Counted from the first letter of the stretch, positions 1 to 6,423 are shown. The stretch: DNA of 6,654 nucleotides from an uncultured Gammaproteobacteria bacterium (GCA_913051905.1 CAJXBY010000143.1:1-6654); one strand, 5' to 3'. The notes: generated by a model not told the origin, from the letters alone. Numbers and translations: made by a program.

Positions 1-445
1 GATTGAATTGCGCTGCCAGCACCTTCTCGCTGAGCGCCATACCCACTCCGTTGGCAAGACCCTGGCCTAGGGGGCCTGTGGTGGTTTCTATACCCGGCGC
101 ATAACCGTATTCCGGGTGACCGGGTGTTCTCGAGTGTAGTTGGCGAAAATTCTTGAGCTCTTCAATGGGCAGGTCATACCCGGAGAGATGGAGAAGTGCG
201 TAATGCAGCATAGAGCCATGCCCGTTGGACAGGATGAATCTGTCACGGTCACACCAGCCGGGGTTAGCAGGGTTATGCCGCAAGTAATCAGACCAAAGAA
301 CCTCGGCGATGTCTGCCATACCCATCGGCATTCCAGGATGTCCGCTCCTTGCCTGCTGTACGGCGTCCATACTGAGTGCACGAATTGCATTTGCCCGGAT
401 ACGCCGATCAGCCGTCGACAGCGGCTCGACAGTCAACTTGTTCAT
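1..445 (-). CDS. tkt: Transketolase, N-terminal part (runs off the left edge)
   Basis: Thiamine-diphosphate enzyme that moves two-carbon ketol units between sugar phosphates in the non-oxidative pentose phosphate pathway and the Calvin cycle; cytoplasmic. Only the first 148 residues of about 665 are present. Seen in the translation: [10 protein letters not shown] with His36, SNGHGSM with His76, HSRTPGHPE with His110 and TTTGPLGQG at residues 121-129. These equal the E. coli TktA residues His26, His66, His100 and the GPLGQG loop with a constant offset of 10, and much of the rest ([31 protein letters not shown]) is nearly identical to TktA as I remember it. The ATG at 443-445 is preceded by GGAGG at a 6-nt spacing, which fixes the start. 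The frame has no stop in the window because the gene continues past base 1. The phosphatase gene lies 210 bp upstream on the same strand. Identification is secure; tktA versus a paralogue cannot be decided. Confidence 0.97.
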   Translation of the reverse strand, partial: MNKLTVEPLSTADRRIRANAIRALSMDAVQQARSGHPGMPMGMADIAEVLWSDYLRHNPANPGWCDRDRFILSNGHGSMLHYALLHLSGYDLPIEELKNFRQLHSRTPGHPEYGYAPGIETTTGPLGQGLANGVGMALSEKVLAAQFN

Positions 446-655
446 ACTATTCCTCCCCCCTGGTTCCCTGCGCCGTAGCGGCTGAGCCCAGACAATAATT
501 CCCAAAACAGCTCAAGCATTTTTCAGCCCGATTTTAAGCATCGGAATACATCGTGGTTTTCAGTGGCTGGCACCCTAGCCAGATAGAGGTCTTTTGGCTT
601 TCACCGATAAATATTTGGCGATAGCAACGAATTGTAGCGCCAATCGACATGTTTC
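446..655 (-). other. tkt upstream region, promoter not resolved
   Basis: This 210-bp gap separates the phosphatase stop from the transketolase start. It is more AT-rich than the flanking genes and contains no convincing ORF. The best -10-like hexamer on the minus strand is TACAAT (631-636), 5 of 6 matches to consensus, but no acceptable -35 box lies 16-18 bp upstream. Two small hairpins can be drawn: CCGAT/ATCGG (528-532 with 540-544) and CTGGC/GCCAG (567-571 with 578-582). Neither is followed by a T run in either direction, so I do not call them terminators. The gap is long enough for tkt to have its own promoter. Confidence 0.3.
451..456 (-). promoter_or_regulatory. Strong Shine-Dalgarno site of tkt
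   Basis: Read on the minus strand the bases before the transketolase ATG are GGGGGGAGGAATAGT. GGAGG ends 6 nt before the ATG, an almost ideal ribosome binding site and the best in the window. It confirms the start at 445. Confidence 0.85.
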
Positions 656-1543
656 TTACACGCTCAGGCGTTCGTCATTCTCCTGTATCCAATCCAGCCA
701 TTGTGCGTGCAGATCTGGGTTGAGTGCGCCGACAACTGAACGTTTGGTAAACCTTCTACAGTCCAACGGCGTGCCCCTTATAGTGGTGAAGACGCCGCCG
801 GCTTCGGCAAGGATCAGGCTGCCCGCGGCATAGTCCCACATGCGCTGCCCACCATGCAGGTAAAGCTGTATCCGTCCGGCCGCCAGCCAACACCACTCGA
901 GCACGCAGGACCCGAGGTTGCGCTGAGACCCGAACGGCGGGTAGCGAACCAGACGTTCTGCCAGCTGCGACACCAACCGCTTGTAATCGACACTGGCAAT
1001 ACAGCGGCGCATTGGGATGTCGATATCCGGCGTGTGTAGCGGTGTCCCATTCAGACTCGCACCCTTCCCGCGGCTTGCAGAAAAACACTCATCCCGTACC
1101 GGATCGTAGACAACACCAAGACACACTTGGCCGTCGACAATCAGACCAAGCGAGATACCGTAAAATGGGAAGTTCATTGTGAAATTGGTCGTGCCGTCCA
1201 AGGGATCCAGGGCCCAGAAGGCGGCGCTTTTCTCACTGGCGATCTCGGCCTGCTCGCCATGCTCCATCTCTTCCCCCATAAACCCTAAGTGAGGCCATCG
1301 CTCAATCAACTCACTAGAAATGAAAGTCTGGACACGATGATCCGTTTCGGTAACCACGCTGCCATCATCCTTGACGGAGCGATCACGCAGCGCAAAGCGA
1401 TCGAGACAGGCATCACGCGCTGCATTAATTACGATCTCCCTGACAACGTCAACGTCAGGCAGATCTGAATGGTCTGGTTTTATTTCAAGAACTGGCAGGT
1501 GAGGCGATCTCTCGGCATCGGCTGTCATCAGGGAGCGGTACAC
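656..1543 (-). CDS. Inositol-monophosphatase-family phosphatase (SuhB/IMPase superfamily)
   Basis: Mg2+-dependent, Li+-sensitive type sugar-phosphate phosphatase fold; the substrate is not determined. Counted from the GTG start, the family motifs appear in order: Lys58 and Thr65-x-x-Asp68 in VKDDGSVVTETDH, the metal-binding GEE at 90-92, DPLDGTTNF at 113-121 with ligands Asp113 and Asp116, and WDYAAGSLILAEAGG at 236-250 with the third-metal and catalytic Asp237. All expected catalytic residues are present. The 295-residue length exceeds the usual 260-270 because about 30 residues precede the first conserved helix (VVREIVINAARDA). The start is uncertain: GTG at 1543 is the furthest upstream start before an in-frame stop at 1625-1627, and ATG at 1528 would give 290 residues; a GGAGG lies 17 nt before the GTG. 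Its neighbour downstream is transketolase. Relatives act on inositol phosphates, fructose-1,6-bisphosphate, histidinol phosphate, 3'-phosphoadenosine phosphates or NADP, so no gene symbol is given. Confidence 0.93.
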   Translation of the reverse strand: MYRSLMTADAERSPHLPVLEIKPDHSDLPDVDVVREIVINAARDACLDRFALRDRSVKDDGSVVTETDHRVQTFISSELIERWPHLGFMGEEMEHGEQAEIASEKSAAFWALDPLDGTTNFTMNFPFYGISLGLIVDGQVCLGVVYDPVRDECFSASRGKGASLNGTPLHTPDIDIPMRRCIASVDYKRLVSQLAERLVRYPPFGSQRNLGSCVLEWCWLAAGRIQLYLHGGQRMWDYAAGSLILAEAGGVFTTIRGTPLDCRRFTKRSVVGALNPDLHAQWLDWIQENDERLSV

Positions 1544-1560
1544 ACCAAGCCCGTCGTGTT

Positions 1561-1565
1561 CCTCC
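1561..1565 (-). promoter_or_regulatory. Shine-Dalgarno-like GGAGG before the phosphatase gene
   Basis: GGAGG on the minus strand lies 17 nt before the GTG at 1543 and 32 nt before the ATG at 1528. Both spacings are longer than the usual 5-10 nt, and no in-frame start codon lies nearer. It is the only good Shine-Dalgarno match in this leader, so it favours the GTG start, but weakly. Confidence 0.35.
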
Positions 1566-1590
1566 GATCTGCAGTCGGGCTTTCCGGATG

Positions 1591-1596
1591 ATTTTA
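1591..1596 (-). promoter_or_regulatory. Candidate -10 box for the phosphatase gene
   Basis: TAAAAT on the minus strand matches the sigma-70 -10 consensus at 5 of 6 bases. It would start a transcript near 1584, leaving a leader of about 40 nt before the GTG. The hexamer 17 bp upstream, TTTCTT, is a poor -35 box, so the promoter is weak, activator-dependent or not real. Confidence 0.3.
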
Positions 1597-1611
1597 CCCA
1601 CCCGAACCTCG

Positions 1612-1634
1612 AAAAGAAACCGGCTCATGGCCGG
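1612..1634 (-). terminator. Terminator-like hairpin with T-rich tail, minus strand
   Basis: On the minus strand CCGGC-CATGA-GCCGG (1634 down to 1620) forms a 5-bp all-GC stem with a 5-nt loop, followed at once by TTTCTTTT. This is the layout of an intrinsic terminator, though the stem is short. No minus-strand gene ends here: the neighbours diverge. It could stop antisense transcripts leaving the tonB-like gene, or act as a leader attenuator for the phosphatase if its promoter lies further upstream, or be chance. Confidence 0.3.
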
Positions 1635-1650
1635 GGCGTTCCCGATTCAA

Positions 1651-1660
1651 TACCCGGGTA
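1651..1660. repeat. Perfect 10-bp palindrome in the divergent intergenic region
   Basis: TACCCGGGTA is identical to its reverse complement. It lies about 48 bp before the predicted plus-strand transcription start and about 72 bp before the predicted minus-strand one. That position would suit a regulator of one or both genes, but symmetry does not extend outward and no known operator is recognised. Confidence 0.3.
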
Positions 1661-1688
1661 CTAATCACCCAGAAGACCCAAGGAACTC

Positions 1689-1697
1689 TGTTAGAAT
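1689..1697 (+). promoter_or_regulatory. Extended -10 promoter candidate for the tonB-yqgE-ruvX-pyr unit
   Basis: TGTTAGAAT fits the extended -10 pattern TGnTATAAT with one mismatch. Extended -10 promoters tolerate a poor -35 box, and here the hexamer 17 bp upstream (CCAGAA) is poor. Transcription would begin near 1704, giving a leader of about 36 nt before the ATG at 1740. It is the only good promoter candidate I see before the plus-strand operon. Confidence 0.45.
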
Positions 1698-1739
1698 GGC
1701 CTGCCCCATCCGGGAAGCACAGCACCTGGCTTCTATTCG

Positions 1740-2663
1740 ATGTTTTCATCTCCAGTGATGAAAAAATATCCCGTGCGACAAGTACTCAATCAGAGCCTAC
1801 CGGATTTCGCTGCATTAAAGTCGCCGATCCATAGAAAACGGCTCAGCTTTTTAACTTCATTGCTGATTCACGCCCTGATCATCCTGGGGCTGGGGTTTAC
1901 TGCAACATCGGGCCAACCGAGGCCAGCTGAACCTCTGATTCTCGAGTTGACCCTCACCGGAGACACCAAAGAAAAGCCGGTGGATACCCGGCTGCTAGCC
2001 CAGCACGACCAACTGGGTAGCGGAACTCATGCGGAAGAGGATAAAACCCACAATCCGTTGCCCGCGCTTTCCCAGCAATTGAATCTCCGGAAAAGCACCA
2101 CCACCAATGATTCCGCCTCTGCAGAACCTGTCAGTTCAGAGATCCTCTTGTTGGACCCAAACACCAAGCCCCGGATGTTGAGCCTGGTGACAGTCGAACA
2201 ATCCTTAGCACCTGAATCGGACCGCGTTGAATACTCCCGTGCACTGACACTGATCTCCCAGTATGCCGATGAAGTCGATGATCTCAAGCAGCAATCGTCA
2301 GATATCTCGCGACACACTTTTATCAGTTCAAGTACCCGGGAGAGTCGTTATGCGGCATATGTCGAAGCATGGCGCAACCGCGTCGAGACAGTCGGAAACC
2401 TCCACTATCCCGAACTTGCCCGACAACACAAGCTCAGTGGCCAACTCCTGATGGACGTTGCCATCGACCCCGATGGTCTGGTACGGTCCATCCGGGTTTT
2501 ACGATCCTCAGGGATCAAAATATTGGATGAAGCGGCGATACACATCACTGCGCTAGCGGCACCCTTTGAGCCATTGCCGGATGAAGTCAGACGCGACACT
2601 GATGTACTCCACATCACCCGAACATGGCACTTCCAGGAGAATGCCAGACTCATCCACCACTGA
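1740..2663 (+). CDS. tonB: TonB-type energy transducer (TonB3-like)
   Basis: Inner-membrane protein that, with ExbB/ExbD-type motor proteins, would pass proton-motive energy to outer-membrane partners. Residues 1-34 are a basic cytoplasmic tail (KK at 8-9, HRKR at 31-34). A single membrane helix spans about 36-56 and contains Ser40-x-x-x-His44, the SxxxH motif TonB uses to contact its motor. Residues 57-200 form a periplasmic linker rich in Ser, Thr, Gln and charged residues, without the Pro-Lys repeats of classical TonB. The TonB C-terminal domain covers about 203-300, with YPELA (223-227), DPDG (243-246), LRSSG (254-258) and LDEAA (262-266). ATG 1740 has no clear Shine-Dalgarno; ATG 1758 would remove six residues. 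It lies 12 bp before yqgE. The position matches P. aeruginosa tonB3, which I recall as linked to twitching motility; gshB, which precedes tonB3 there, is absent here. The family call is firm and the physiological role is inferred. Confidence 0.88.
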   Translation: MFSSPVMKKYPVRQVLNQSLPDFAALKSPIHRKRLSFLTSLLIHALIILGLGFTATSGQPRPAEPLILELTLTGDTKEKPVDTRLLAQHDQLGSGTHAEEDKTHNPLPALSQQLNLRKSTTTNDSASAEPVSSEILLLDPNTKPRMLSLVTVEQSLAPESDRVEYSRALTLISQYADEVDDLKQQSSDISRHTFISSSTRESRYAAYVEAWRNRVETVGNLHYPELARQHKLSGQLLMDVAIDPDGLVRSIRVLRSSGIKILDEAAIHITALAAPFEPLPDEVRRDTDVLHITRTWHFQENARLIHH

Positions 2664-2675
2664 TTACACCCCTCA

Positions 2676-3251
2676 ATGACGCAAGACAGTTACCCCAGTC
2701 TCGTCAATCAGTTCCTGATCGCAATGCCGGAGCTGCAGGATCCTAATTTCAGCCGGACGGTTACTCTGATCTGCCAGCACGATGCCAATGGTGCACTGGG
2801 CGTGGTGATCAACCGACCTCTGGAGCAACTGACCCTTAAAGACATCTTCGACCAGTTTAATCTGCCCCTGCCTGAAAACGCCTCACCCGTCGGGACGACA
2901 GCCTACGTGGGCGGACCGGTACAGCAGCAGTTAGGGCTGGTCCTTCACGAAGGAATCGGCGACTGGGGCTCGACACTCAAAATAGGCGAAAAACTGGGGT
3001 TGACCTCTTCGCGAGATATTCTAGAGTCGATATCGAGTGCTGAGGGACCTAACCACGCACTGCTGACTCTGGGCTATGCCGGCTGGGGTGCCGGTCAGCT
3101 GGAAGTTGAGATGCAGGAAAACGCCTGGCTCAGTGTGGAGGCAGACTGCGAGATCATTTTTCGAACGCCGCCCAAAGAACGCTGGCAGGCAGCGGCTTCC
3201 AAAATCGGTATCGATATCAGCCAACTCGCCCATGGTGCCGGTCACGCGTGA
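2676..3251 (+). CDS. yqgE: YqgE/AlgH family protein (UPF0301, DUF179)
   Basis: A 191-residue protein of a widely conserved bacterial family whose molecular function is not established. Family signatures are clear: FLIAMPELQDPNFSRTV (13-29), the ICQHDANGALGVVINRP stretch (32-48), YVGGPVQQ (77-84), and the C-terminal GYAGWGAGQLEVEM (133-146) followed by NAWLSVEAD. The length is normal, near 185-190 residues, and no signal peptide or membrane segment is visible, so it is probably cytoplasmic. The ATG at 2676 follows the tonB-like stop by 12 bp; no Shine-Dalgarno precedes it, so translation may depend on coupling to the gene before. Its last codons overlap the ruvX start by 4 nt. The yqgE-ruvX pairing is common in proteobacteria and suggests a shared role, but none is proven. 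Confidence 0.95.
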   Translation: MTQDSYPSLVNQFLIAMPELQDPNFSRTVTLICQHDANGALGVVINRPLEQLTLKDIFDQFNLPLPENASPVGTTAYVGGPVQQQLGLVLHEGIGDWGSTLKIGEKLGLTSSRDILESISSAEGPNHALLTLGYAGWGAGQLEVEMQENAWLSVEADCEIIFRTPPKERWQAAASKIGIDISQLAHGAGHA

Positions 3252-3682
3252 ATCAGACCCTGCTGGCATTTGATTACGGCACTCGAAAAATTGGCGTTGC
3301 GGCTGGTCAGGACGTCACCGGTACCACGCAGGGAATCGGGACGATTGCTACGAGCTCTAAACGCCGTCAGTGGGATGAGATCGAAACCCTGATCAGAAAG
3401 TGGCAGCCAGATAAACTGGTGGTTGGGCTCCCGATGACCGCTTCGGGACGCGAGTCTGCGATGATTGCTCAGGCCAGGAAGTTTGGAGAGGAGCTCGAAA
3501 AGCGTTTCGATCGGACAGTATACTTTGTTGACGAGACCCTAACTTCGGATTACGCAGACTCGATGATTCGCAGCAGTACAGGCCGCGGCAAGCGAATCAC
3601 CCCTCGACGGCGTGCCGTACGCGACATGATTGCTGCCGAGCTGATCCTGCAGACCTACCTGCATGAACACACCTGTTCCTGA
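3248..3682 (+). CDS. ruvX: RuvX/YqgF, putative Holliday junction resolvase / rRNA-processing nuclease
   Basis: RNase H-fold nuclease of 144 residues. Family members are annotated as Holliday junction resolvases, and E. coli YqgF is also linked to 16S rRNA 5'-end maturation. Motifs in order: FDYGTRKIGVA (8-18) with Asp9, VVGLPMTASG (58-67), VDETLTS (94-100) with Asp95 and Glu96, and RDMIAAELILQTYL (125-138) with Asp126. Asp9, Glu96 and Asp126 are the likely catalytic acids. The third motif usually reads DERLTT; here it is DETLTS, so a normally conserved Arg is Thr. The start is a GTG whose bases overlap the yqgE stop codon (GTGA, 4 nt), and the N-terminus MNQTLLAFDYG fits the family with no extension. 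The 3' end overlaps pyrR by 20 nt. A cytoplasmic location is expected. The family is certain, the exact substrate is not. Confidence 0.94.
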   Translation: MNQTLLAFDYGTRKIGVAAGQDVTGTTQGIGTIATSSKRRQWDEIETLIRKWQPDKLVVGLPMTASGRESAMIAQARKFGEELEKRFDRTVYFVDETLTSDYADSMIRSSTGRGKRITPRRRAVRDMIAAELILQTYLHEHTCS

Positions 3683-4157
3683 GCCCGAATTACTGATCCG
3701 GGCCATGGCCGAATCTTTGATGGCTGTACTGCCGGCCGACCCGATCCTAATTGGCATCCATACTGGCGGCGCATGGATTGCCCGCGAACTGCACACACAG
3801 CTTGGCCTGGCAACACCCTTGGGCTCGATCAACATCAACTTTTACCGTGATGATTTTTCCCGTATTGGCCTACACCCCCAGGTCCGCGCATCCGAGATTC
3901 CAGCAGACATCGAGGGCCAAAGCCTGATTCTGGTCGATGACGTGCTTCAGACCGGACGAACGGTTCGAGCCGCTCTGAACGAGATTTTCTCCTACGGCAG
4001 ACCCGATACGGTGAGACTCGCTGTCATGGTGGACCGAGACGGCCGCGAACTTCCAATTCAGCCGGATATTGTTGGAACCCGGATGACTCTGGAACCCTAC
4101 GAGCACATCAAGCTGATCGGGCCCCAACAATTCAAACTGGTTGTAGGAGAACGATGA
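3663..4157 (+). CDS. pyrR: PyrR-family phosphoribosyltransferase / pyrimidine regulator
   Basis: Type I phosphoribosyltransferase fold of 164 residues. PyrR in Gram-positive bacteria binds UMP and pyr mRNA to promote attenuation and also has uracil phosphoribosyltransferase activity. The PRPP loop [13 protein letters not shown] (88-100) is intact, as is the preceding FYRDDFS (60-66), the PyrR counterpart of LYRDDL. The segment usually written with TRG near the pyrophosphate loop reads [10 protein letters not shown] (31-40) here, and the Tyr of DVLYTGRT is Gln96. The ATG at 3663 lies inside the end of ruvX (20-nt overlap) without a Shine-Dalgarno, and the stop overlaps the pyrB start by 4 nt. 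I see no terminator/antiterminator leader on which PyrR could act near pyrB, so its role may be enzymatic, or it may regulate other loci. The family call is firm; the regulatory role is inferred. Confidence 0.92.
   Translation: MNTPVPEPELLIRAMAESLMAVLPADPILIGIHTGGAWIARELHTQLGLATPLGSININFYRDDFSRIGLHPQVRASEIPADIEGQSLILVDDVLQTGRTVRAALNEIFSYGRPDTVRLAVMVDRDGRELPIQPDIVGTRMTLEPYEHIKLIGPQQFKLVVGER
4145..4150 (+). promoter_or_regulatory. Shine-Dalgarno site of pyrB inside the end of pyrR
   Basis: AGGAGA lies 3 nt before the pyrB ATG, with GGAG at a 4-nt spacing. It overlaps the last codons of pyrR. It is the clearest ribosome binding site in the plus-strand unit and supports the pyrB start at 4154; pyrB may therefore also be translated independently of coupling. 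Confidence 0.65.
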
Positions 4158-5140
4158 CCGGAAAACGAAAAGACATCCAGTTCGATGCCGCAGGCAATCT
4201 CCGTCACCTATTGACTACTGAAGGGCTGAGTGCTGAAACCATCACGGAGATACTCGATACCGCAGAATCGTTCATCAGCATCGGCGAGCGACACATTCGA
4301 AAAGTCCCTTTGTTGCACGGCCGCACTGTGGTCAATCTTTTCTTCGAGCCGAGCACGCGAACCCGAACCACATTTGAGATCGCGGCCAAACGCTTGTCTG
4401 CCGATGTGATTAATCTTAATCCCACCCGACTGTCGACCTCCAAAGGAGAGTCGATCCTCGATACAGTTCGAACACTTGAAGCCATGCACACCGACATGTT
4501 CGTGGTCAGGGATGGTTCCAGTGGCACGGCGCACCTGATCGCCCGTCACGTTCCATCCCATGTACACATCATCAATGCCGGAGATGGACGCCACGCGCAC
4601 CCCACACAGGCCATGCTGGATATGTTCACCATTCGCCAGAGCAAAGGTGATTTCCGGGATTTGCGAGTAGCTATTGTTGGCGACATCCTGCATTCGCGGG
4701 TTGCCCGCTCCCAGATCCATGCACTGAATATTCTGGGAGCAAAGGAAGTACGCGTCATCGGCCCGCAGACGCTACTACCGACCGAAATCGCCCGTCTGGG
4801 TGTGACGCCCGTGACAGATCTTGATGACGGTCTGGCAAATATCGACGTCATCATGATGCTGCGCTTGCAACTCGAACGAATGGAAGGCCAGCTCATACCC
4901 AGTTCCCAGGAGTATTTTCGGCTTTATGGACTGACCGCTGCCCGTGTGGAGCGAGCAGCACCCGATGCCGTGGTCATGCACCCGGGACCGATGAACAGAG
5001 GCCTTGAAATTGCATCGGCCGTTGCAGATAGTGATCGCTCTTTGATCCTACCTCAAGTCACCAACGGCATTGCAGTCCGCATGTCAATCATGGCCAAACT
5101 GATGGGCGGAGAGACCCAAAGTACTGCAGCATCCGAATGA
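4154..5140 (+). CDS. pyrB: Aspartate carbamoyltransferase catalytic chain
   Basis: Joins carbamoyl phosphate and L-aspartate to carbamoyl-aspartate, the first committed step of de novo pyrimidine synthesis; cytoplasmic. The carbamoyl-phosphate loop [13 protein letters not shown] (63-75) carries Ser67-Thr68-Arg69-Thr70. Further active-site matches are Lys97 in STSKGES, His149 in HPTQ (149-152), Arg182 in HSRVARS, Arg237 and Gln239 in MLRLQLER, and HPGPMNRG (276-283). By comparison with E. coli (Ser52, His134, Arg167, Arg229) all expected residues are present. The chain of 328 residues has about 15 extra N-terminal residues relative to E. coli PyrB, like the Pseudomonas enzyme, where I recall the N-terminal extension being implicated in nucleotide effector binding. 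ATG 4154 overlaps the pyrR stop (ATGA) and has AGGAGA just upstream; the stop overlaps pyrC' in the same way. No pyrI follows. A class A complex with PyrC' is inferred. Confidence 0.98.
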   Translation: MTGKRKDIQFDAAGNLRHLLTTEGLSAETITEILDTAESFISIGERHIRKVPLLHGRTVVNLFFEPSTRTRTTFEIAAKRLSADVINLNPTRLSTSKGESILDTVRTLEAMHTDMFVVRDGSSGTAHLIARHVPSHVHIINAGDGRHAHPTQAMLDMFTIRQSKGDFRDLRVAIVGDILHSRVARSQIHALNILGAKEVRVIGPQTLLPTEIARLGVTPVTDLDDGLANIDVIMMLRLQLERMEGQLIPSSQEYFRLYGLTAARVERAAPDAVVMHPGPMNRGLEIASAVADSDRSLILPQVTNGIAVRMSIMAKLMGGETQSTAASE

Positions 5141-6423
5141 ACCTGACAATCAAAAACGGCCGGGTCATCGATCCAGATAACGGAACTGACGAGGTCCGGG
5201 ACCTTTTCGTCTCTGACGGATGTATCCAGGATCCCAATGCCGCCCACAACGACTCTGGGAATCGGGTTCTCGATGCGACAGGACTGATCGTCTGCCCAGG
5301 ACTGATCGACCTGCAAGCCCGGTTGCGTGAACCCGGAGAAGAGCACAAGGCCACAATGTTCAGCGAACTCAACGCTGCTGTCTCCGCGGGAGTTACTAGT
5401 GTGTGCTGCCCCGCTGATACGGAGCCTGTCATAGATACACCGGCAATGGTCCACATGGTAAGACAGCGGGCCGGGAGAATCGAACGGGCCCGGGTTTACC
5501 CATTGGGCGCACTGACCCGGGATTTAGCCGGAGAACGGCTTACCGATATGGCAGCGCTCGCTGAAGCCGGCTGTGTTGGCGTCGGTAATGCTGACCGTGC
5601 TGTAGAGAGTACCCTCGTCATGCGCCGCGCTATGCAGTACGCATCAAACTTCGACCTGACGGTGTTTCTCAATGCGCTGGACCCTTGGCTCAAGGGCAAC
5701 GGCTGTGTGCATGAGGGGGAGATCAGCACGCGACTCGGCTTACCGGTCATACCCGAAGCCGCAGAAACCGTAGCGCTGGCGCGTGAGCTGGCACTGATTG
5801 AAACCACGGGCGTACGCGGTCACATCTGCCAGCTGTCCTGTGCCCGGTCCGTAGAAAAACTCGCCGAGGCCCAGCAACGTGGGCTGCCCGTGTCAGCCGC
5901 AGTTTCCGCACATCACCTGCACCTCAACGAACGAGATATCGGTGACTTTGACACGCGTTGCCATGTGCTTCCCCCCTTGCGCAGTATCACAGACCGGGAT
6001 GCTTTGCGACAGGGACTCGCCGATGGTGTGATTCAGGCCGTTTGCTCGGATCACCAACCGCATGGTACGGACGCCAAGCTCGCTCCGTTTAGCGAGTCAG
6101 CATCCGGGATCGCGGGACTTGAAACGCTGCTTTCGCTCATGCTTCGACTGGTAGACGAAGACGTCCTGACGCTGTCCAAGGCTATTGCTGCGGTAACCTC
6201 GAATCCCGCGAAAATTCTAGGGATTGACCTCGGCCAGCTCGGTCTTGGTGCGACAGCCGACATCTGTATTTTCGATCCAGACGCCGAGCACCCGATCGAT
6301 GCGCAAAACCTGCAGAGTAATGGCACCAACACCCCATTCGATGGCTGGACACTTCGTGGAACCGTTCGGTGGACCCTGGTCGCGGGGAAGGTCGTCAACG
6401 ACCAGGTGACTAGGAAAAATTAA
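5137..6423 (+). CDS. pyrC': Inactive dihydroorotase-like PyrC', probable structural partner of PyrB
   Basis: Amidohydrolase-fold protein of 428 residues, full length for class I dihydroorotase, with an intact frame. Family landmarks remain: PGLIDL (54-59), LREPGEE (63-69), SAHHLHL (257-263), SDHQPHG (304-310) and the C-terminal TLVAGKVV (413-420). The metal site is gone: the HxH after PGLIDL is Gln60-Ala-Arg62, the FSDDG region reads VGNAD (149-153), the HxED-like site is NALD (179-182), and the second His of HIxHxS is Gln232 in HICQLS. Only Asp305 of the usual ligands is kept. It is therefore almost certainly not a dihydroorotase. In Pseudomonas the equivalent protein is non-catalytic but required for PyrB assembly into a dodecamer, and the 4-nt overlap with pyrB fits equimolar synthesis. 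No Shine-Dalgarno precedes the ATG. Residue matching was done by eye. Confidence 0.94.
   Translation: MNLTIKNGRVIDPDNGTDEVRDLFVSDGCIQDPNAAHNDSGNRVLDATGLIVCPGLIDLQARLREPGEEHKATMFSELNAAVSAGVTSVCCPADTEPVIDTPAMVHMVRQRAGRIERARVYPLGALTRDLAGERLTDMAALAEAGCVGVGNADRAVESTLVMRRAMQYASNFDLTVFLNALDPWLKGNGCVHEGEISTRLGLPVIPEAAETVALARELALIETTGVRGHICQLSCARSVEKLAEAQQRGLPVSAAVSAHHLHLNERDIGDFDTRCHVLPPLRSITDRDALRQGLADGVIQAVCSDHQPHGTDAKLAPFSESASGIAGLETLLSLMLRLVDEDVLTLSKAIAAVTSNPAKILGIDLGQLGLGATADICIFDPDAEHPIDAQNLQSNGTNTPFDGWTLRGTVRWTLVAGKVVNDQVTRKN

Noticed and set aside
88..390. Minus-strand open frame of 100 codons
   Set aside because: It lies in a different frame inside the transketolase coding region and resembles no known family.
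140..478. Plus-strand open frame of 112 codons
   Set aside because: It is antisense to the transketolase fragment, whose minus-strand translation matches TktA throughout and has a strong ribosome binding site.
528..582. Two small hairpins between the phosphatase and tkt considered as terminators
   Set aside because: The stems are only 5 bp and no T run follows on either strand.
446..655. Riboswitch upstream of tkt
   Set aside because: I could not match the region to any riboswitch consensus I know; the small stems do not form a conserved core.
594..833. Plus-strand open frame of 79 codons
   Set aside because: Most of it is antisense to the 3' end of the phosphatase gene, it has no ribosome binding site, and its composition is not protein-like.
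1704..1739. Possible PyrR-type attenuator in the operon leader
   Set aside because: The leader from the predicted start is about 36 nt and shows no terminator hairpin with a T run.
4208..4720. Minus-strand open frame of 170 codons
   Set aside because: It is antisense to pyrB, whose active-site motifs run through the whole region; long antisense frames are expected in such codon usage.
5137..6423. Catalytic dihydroorotase annotation for the last gene
   Set aside because: The HxH metal motif and three further ligand sites are replaced, so the enzyme label would be misleading despite overall similarity.
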